NCBI GenBank assembly: GCA_964590755.1
Contig: CAZPYK010000066.1
Span: 1 to 9,030, forward strand
Reading direction: 5' to 3'
Source of the DNA: CAG-390 sp964590755
GTDB lineage: Bacteria; Bacillota; Clostridia; Oscillospirales; CAG-272
DNA: 9,030 nt
The notes under the pieces are model-generated. The model saw only the letters and a list, made by a program, of their open reading frames with translations. It searched no databases and had not been told where the DNA came from. Shown here one piece after another: positions 5,915 to 9,030 of the stretch. Both the position numbers and the translations under genes were made by a program. Every line of letters starts with the position of its first letter. Position 1 is the stretch's first letter.

Positions 5915-7294
5915 ATGGCAATAACAAAAAAACGCGAGGTCGATTTTATCGGCGGGCATCTTGTCACCAACATGTTGCTCTTCACCCTGCCGGTAATGGC
6001 GACCGGCGTGCTTCAATTCCTTTACAACGCATCGGATTCCGCCGTCATCGGCTGGCTGGTCGGCAAGGACGCGCTCGGCGCCGTCACATCGACCGGCTCG
6101 CTTTCAAATCTTATCACCGGACTCTTTATCGGACTCTCGGTCGGCTCGTCCGTCGTGGTCTCGCATGCGCTCGGCTCACAACGGTGGGACGACGCGCACG
6201 ACGCGGTGCAGACATCGATAACACTTAGCTGCATTCTCGGACTCATCGTCGCCGTTTTCGGTTTTTTCGCCTGCCGCCCTCTGCTTGAGCTGATGGGAAC
6301 GGTCGATGAATGCATCGACGGCGCAACGCGTTATATGAAGATAATCTTTTTGGGCATTCCGGCTCAAATGGTCTATAACTACGGCACGTCGATACTTCGC
6401 GCCAACGGCGACACAAAAAATCCGCTCATCTTTTTGGTGGTCTCGGGAGCCGTCAATGTGGTCTTCAACATCCTTTTGGTGTATTTTTTCCGCGATGTCT
6501 GGTGCGTCGCCGCGGCGACCATACTCTCGCAATATCTCTCCGCGTTTTTGACCGTCCGCCTGCTCTGCCGTATCGACGGCTGCTGCCGCCTCGATATAAA
6601 AAAGCTGTATATCAAGCGCGAGAAATTCATGCAGATACTGCGAATAGGTCTGCCCGCGGGAATACAAAGCGTGCTGTTTTCCTTCTCGAACGTCATCATC
6701 CAATCCTCGATAAACTCCTTCAAAAACGCAGCCATCGTCGCCGGCAACGGCGCGGGCTCAAGCGTTGACGGCTTGATATACATAGCGCAAAACGCCTTTT
6801 ATCACACCGCGCTGACCTTCACCGGTCAGAACCTCGGCGGTCACAGACTCGACAGGATCAAAAAGGTCTGCCGCCTTTGCTTGATACTCGTGTCGGTGAT
6901 CGGGCTTGCCATAGGACTTGTCTGCTATGCATTCGGACCGCAGCTTTTGTCGATATTCGCTCCCGATGCCGAGGACGCCGATGTCATAAAATACGGCATG
7001 GTGCGTCTGCTTTATATGGGCATTCCGTATTTCCTTTGCGGAACGATGGAGGTAATGTCCGGCATGCTGCGCGGTCTGGGCGCGTCGATGACCTCGATGG
7101 TCGTCTCACTGCTCGGCGCCTGCGTTTTCCGCATCGTATGGATATCCACCGTCTTCCGCGCCGTCGGAACGCTTGAATCGATATATATATCCTTCCCCAT
7201 TTCGTGGCTGCTCACGACGATCGCGGCGTATATCTGCTATCGGGTCATATTCGCGCGCCTCGAAAAGCGGCTCTCATCCGAAGCAGAGCAATAA
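5915..7294 (+). CDS. MATE family multidrug/cation efflux transporter
   Basis: This 459-residue protein has the length and twelve-helix pattern of MATE exporters, which use a Na+ or H+ gradient to expel organic cations, drugs or metabolites across the cytoplasmic membrane. Family marks include the N-terminal LLFTLPVMATGVLQFLYNASDSAVIG, ILRANGDTKNPL (about 160-171), GQNLG (304-308) and GMLRGLGAS (about 385-393). The N- and C-terminal halves repeat the same MATE pattern. The substrate cannot be assigned. It is monocistronic: its own promoter lies at 5829-5856 and the next gene converges on it. The ribosome site GAGG is 12 nt from the ATG, slightly far. The gene uses the ATA isoleucine codon about 20 times, in sharp contrast to the surface-protein gene at 7554-9008. 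Palindromic repeat DNA begins exactly at its TAA stop. Confidence 0.95.
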   Translation: MAITKKREVDFIGGHLVTNMLLFTLPVMATGVLQFLYNASDSAVIGWLVGKDALGAVTSTGSLSNLITGLFIGLSVGSSVVVSHALGSQRWDDAHDAVQTSITLSCILGLIVAVFGFFACRPLLELMGTVDECIDGATRYMKIIFLGIPAQMVYNYGTSILRANGDTKNPLIFLVVSGAVNVVFNILLVYFFRDVWCVAAATILSQYLSAFLTVRLLCRIDGCCRLDIKKLYIKREKFMQILRIGLPAGIQSVLFSFSNVIIQSSINSFKNAAIVAGNGAGSSVDGLIYIAQNAFYHTALTFTGQNLGGHRLDRIKKVCRLCLILVSVIGLAIGLVCYAFGPQLLSIFAPDAEDADVIKYGMVRLLYMGIPYFLCGTMEVMSGMLRGLGASMTSMVVSLLGACVFRIVWISTVFRAVGTLESIYISFPISWLLTTIAAYICYRVIFARLEKRLSSEAEQ

Positions 7295-7440
7295 GCCCCC
7301 GCCCTACGGCGCAGACGTATAGATTGCAAGATTTTTACATTCCGGCGGGAATATGACCTAATATTGTTTAGTGCTAACAAAAATAATAGCCAACCTCATC
7401 CGTAGGTTCGCACCGCACGATGTTAGGTACTCGTTCCGAC
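7293..7440. repeat. Second cluster of dispersed modules, abutting the MATE stop
   Basis: Positions 7293-7309 repeat, base for base, the 17 bp at 5382-5398 (AAGCCCCCGCCCTACGG). A copy of the GCAAGAT module follows (7319-7350). Then come a relative of the 4781-4803 hairpin core (near 7357-7376), an AACCTCATCCG box (7391-7401), and a stretch at 7409-7439 closely matching 5236-5266 (GCACGATGTTAG core). Module order differs from the 4739-5398 island. No gene is present between 7295 and 7553. Confidence 0.8.
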
Positions 7441-7472
7441 GCCCCATATTCGCCCCACCGATCACATCCGAC

Positions 7473-7512
7473 AAAAAACATCCGGCGTGATGCTCCGAAG
7501 AGCATCACGCCG
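7473..7512 (-). terminator. Strong intrinsic terminator of the surface-protein gene
   Basis: A perfect 13-bp stem (7483-7495 with 7500-7512) reads on the minus strand with a C(TTCG)G loop, the very stable UUCG tetraloop. It is followed within 4 nt by six Ts (7478-7473). It lies 42 nt past the stop codon at 7554. On the plus strand TTATTTG follows the stem, so it may also stop MATE transcripts, though more weakly. Confidence 0.9.
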
Positions 7513-7524
7513 TTATTTGTCTCT

Positions 7525-7541
7525 TGACCCTTATCGGGTCA
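7525..7541. repeat. Small 6-bp hairpin TGACCC/GGGTCA
   Basis: TGACCC (7525-7530) pairs with GGGTCA (7536-7541) around a 5-nt loop, in the 3' untranslated stretch between the surface-protein stop codon and its terminator. It may be incidental. Confidence 0.4.
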
Positions 7542-7553
7542 CTCGACAGTTAT

Positions 7554-9008
7554 TTATTTCTTTTTCTTGAACACTACAGCCGTGCCGAGCATTGCCGTAA
7601 CCGCGACGGCTATGTAGGCAACAGAGGAGCCGCAGCCGCTGCTCGAAGCGGGAGCTTCGGTGGTCGTGGGAGCATCGGTAGCTTCGGGAGCGTTGGTCTC
7701 GGGAGCATTGGTCTCGGGAGCATTGGTCTCGGGAGCCTTTGTGCTCTCCTCGGGCTTCTTTGTGGTCTCGGGAGCCTTTGTGGTCTCCTCCGCCTCTGCA
7801 AATACGGGCTCTACGGTGATAGTGCCGGCAGCGGTGGCGGTGAAGGTGGAGCCGAGCTCATACTTGGTTCCGTTGATCATGAGAGCCTCGATGGGCTGAC
7901 TCTCGTCCTTGTACCAGCCCTCGTAGATGAAGAGCTCGATGTCATCCTTTGAGGGGATGGTGACGGTCTCGCCGACCGAGAACTTGTAGTTCGAAAGCAT
8001 AAGCTTCTGAGTGTCGTTCAGCTTACCGGGTGTGGGCTCGCACTGGTACTCGACCAGAGCGCCGCGACGCATGTCGGCTTCAAAGCCGTGCATTTCGGCG
8101 TCGATGTACTTATCGTCAACAACGTAGGTGTAGGAAAGGTTTGCGGTGGTCTTGAGACCGACATAGTCGAAGTCAAGAACGATCCAGCTTACAAGATCCT
8201 CGAACTCACGGAAGGTCTTCTCGTCGTAGATATTGATCTTGCCGTACTTGGTCTCGGTTCCGTCGGGAGCGGTGGCGGTGGGCTCGGTGTTGGCGGCAAG
8301 GTTCAGCATGTCGCTGTACTTGGCAATACCGTATGTGCCGCAGCCGGAGTTCTTCAGGTTGAAGTTCTTGTCGTTACCGCCGTAGTTTGCGGTGTTGGAG
8401 GAACCGTCCCATGCCAGTACCTTAACGTCATCGGGAATGTTCCAGAAGGTGCGGAAGTCATCGATGGACATACCCTTTCCCTCGTTCCAGAGAGCATAGT
8501 AGGCCTCGTGGTACATGGACCAAACGACCACGCACTCACCGGGCTCGATGTAGCAGGTCTCGGGGTTGGTGGGCATGTTGGAAAGGTCGCACATTTCGTA
8601 GGATGCGCCATCGCCGAACACCATTGTGGAGCCGTCGATGTAGTTGCCGGGCTTATCTTCCCACTTGTTGTTGGTGAGGAAGGGGGTGATCTCAATGATG
8701 GCGTTCTCGAACATGGCGTTCGTAGTGCCGTTGCCGTTGTAAACGATGCAGTAATCGTAGAGGTTGAGAGTCACGTCGGAGTTGTTGTAGATCTCGAACA
8801 TCTCGAAAACGTCCTTACCGTCGGAATATCCGCCTGTTCCGTCACCTGCGGTGTCGGGGCAGATCTCGGTGATAAGAAGGTCGGGCTGCTTAGTTGTCCA
8901 TTCGGGCGCAGCGGTCGCACCAACGCTATCGGTCGCGCTTACAAGAGCGGTCATAGCGGAGAGCACAAGAAGTAATGACAGCATAAGGGCTGTGAGCTTT
9001 TTCATCAT
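7554..9008 (-). CDS. Secreted lamin-tail-like surface protein with C-terminal membrane anchor
   Basis: The 484-residue protein starts with a classical signal peptide (MMKK, a hydrophobic core, cleavage probably after VSA near residue 25). The mature part opens with PDLLITEICPDT and FEIYNNSDVTLNLYDYCIVYN, the pattern of a lamin-tail (LTD) domain, and runs to PTPGKLND near residue 325, a typical LTD end. A short beta-rich segment follows (about 335-405, including GTKYELGSTFTATAAGTITV), which may be a repeat-like adhesion module. Next is a Thr/Pro/Glu linker (about 406-457) with tandem NAPET repeats. The C terminus is GCGSS (458-462), one membrane helix (463-480) and KKKK. It is therefore probably displayed outside and anchored at the membrane across the wall; it has no LPXTG. 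GGAGG is 9 nt upstream of this ATG, favouring it over the adjacent ATG at 9005. Isoleucine is encoded almost wholly by ATC/ATT. The binding partner is unknown; LTD domains occur in surface proteins and with nucleases, but no nuclease motif is visible. Confidence 0.88.
   Translation of the reverse strand: MMKKLTALMLSLLLVLSAMTALVSATDSVGATAAPEWTTKQPDLLITEICPDTAGDGTGGYSDGKDVFEMFEIYNNSDVTLNLYDYCIVYNGNGTTNAMFENAIIEITPFLTNNKWEDKPGNYIDGSTMVFGDGASYEMCDLSNMPTNPETCYIEPGECVVVWSMYHEAYYALWNEGKGMSIDDFRTFWNIPDDVKVLAWDGSSNTANYGGNDKNFNLKNSGCGTYGIAKYSDMLNLAANTEPTATAPDGTETKYGKINIYDEKTFREFEDLVSWIVLDFDYVGLKTTANLSYTYVVDDKYIDAEMHGFEADMRRGALVEYQCEPTPGKLNDTQKLMLSNYKFSVGETVTIPSKDDIELFIYEGWYKDESQPIEALMINGTKYELGSTFTATAAGTITVEPVFAEAEETTKAPETTKKPEESTKAPETNAPETNAPETNAPEATDAPTTTEAPASSSGCGSSVAYIAVAVTAMLGTAVVFKKKK
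7686..7730 (-). repeat. 15-bp minisatellite encoding NAPET x3
   Basis: Three consecutive 15-bp units (7686-7700, 7701-7715, 7716-7730), the last two identical, encode NAPET in the wall-spanning linker. Because the unit is a multiple of three, slippage would change linker length without breaking the frame. Related KAPET codons flank it. Confidence 0.85.
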
Positions 9009-9017
9009 TTTTAAATA

Positions 9018-9022
9018 CCTCC
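9018..9022 (-). promoter_or_regulatory. Ribosome binding site of the surface-protein gene
   Basis: A perfect GGAGG on the minus strand lies 9 nt before the ATG at 9008 (12 nt before the ATG at 9005), deciding between the two adjacent start codons. The promoter lies beyond the window. Confidence 0.85.
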
Positions 9023-9030
9023 ATGTATTT

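Noticed and set aside
8088..8975. Plus-strand open frame of 295 codons opposite the surface-protein gene
   Set aside because: Its Val/Gly-rich translation is the mirror of the Asn/Thr/Asp-rich real protein. The opposite strand has a signal peptide, GGAGG site and terminator, and this one has none.

Overview
The window looks like a chromosomal segment from an uncultured gut-type Clostridia member (Bacillota, perhaps Oscillospirales- or Christensenellales-like). The evidence is indirect. There are GGAGG-type ribosome sites and a sigma-A promoter. The MltG and CPBP proteins look Gram-positive. A Thr/Pro-rich surface protein carries a C-terminal membrane anchor. The intergenic DNA is a mosaic of short palindromic repeats of a kind I associate with gut Clostridia genomes. 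No phage, plasmid, CRISPR or RNA gene is visible.

Layout. Positions 1-4649 hold four genes on the minus strand, read right to left: a DJ-1/PfpI-family protein (4110-4649), a CPBP intramembrane protease (2998-4053), the septal/lytic endotransglycosylase MltG (1721-2956), and an ABC exporter whose 3' end is cut by the window edge (1-1541). The first three have gaps of 56 and 41 nt with no terminator between them and probably form one transcript. A hairpin-rich 179-nt gap with a likely terminator separates mltG from the exporter.

Positions 4650-5914 are gene-free. From 4739 to 5398 lies a mosaic of dispersed palindromic modules, including a perfect 26-bp inverted repeat whose arms are themselves palindromic. 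From 5399 to 5755 lies a tandem array of a 94-bp unit (3.8 copies). Each unit carries an 11-bp hairpin, mostly with a GNRA-type tetraloop, and two base pairs of that stem change in a compensated way between copies. This array is the most unusual object in the window. A clear promoter (5829-5856) follows it and drives a MATE-family efflux transporter on the plus strand (5915-7294).

Positions 7295-7553 hold further copies of the dispersed modules, starting at the MATE stop codon, and a strong UUCG-capped terminator for the convergent gene. That gene (7554-9008, minus) encodes a secreted, cell-surface lamin-tail-like protein with a Thr/Pro/Glu repeat linker and a GCGS-membrane-helix-KKKK C terminus. 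Its codon use differs sharply from that of the MATE gene, suggesting strong expression.

Functionally the window is mostly envelope biology: peptidoglycan processing, membrane proteolysis, two exporters and a surface protein. I see no evidence that these genes form one dedicated system. The novelty lies in the structured repeats and in the surface protein's anchor.
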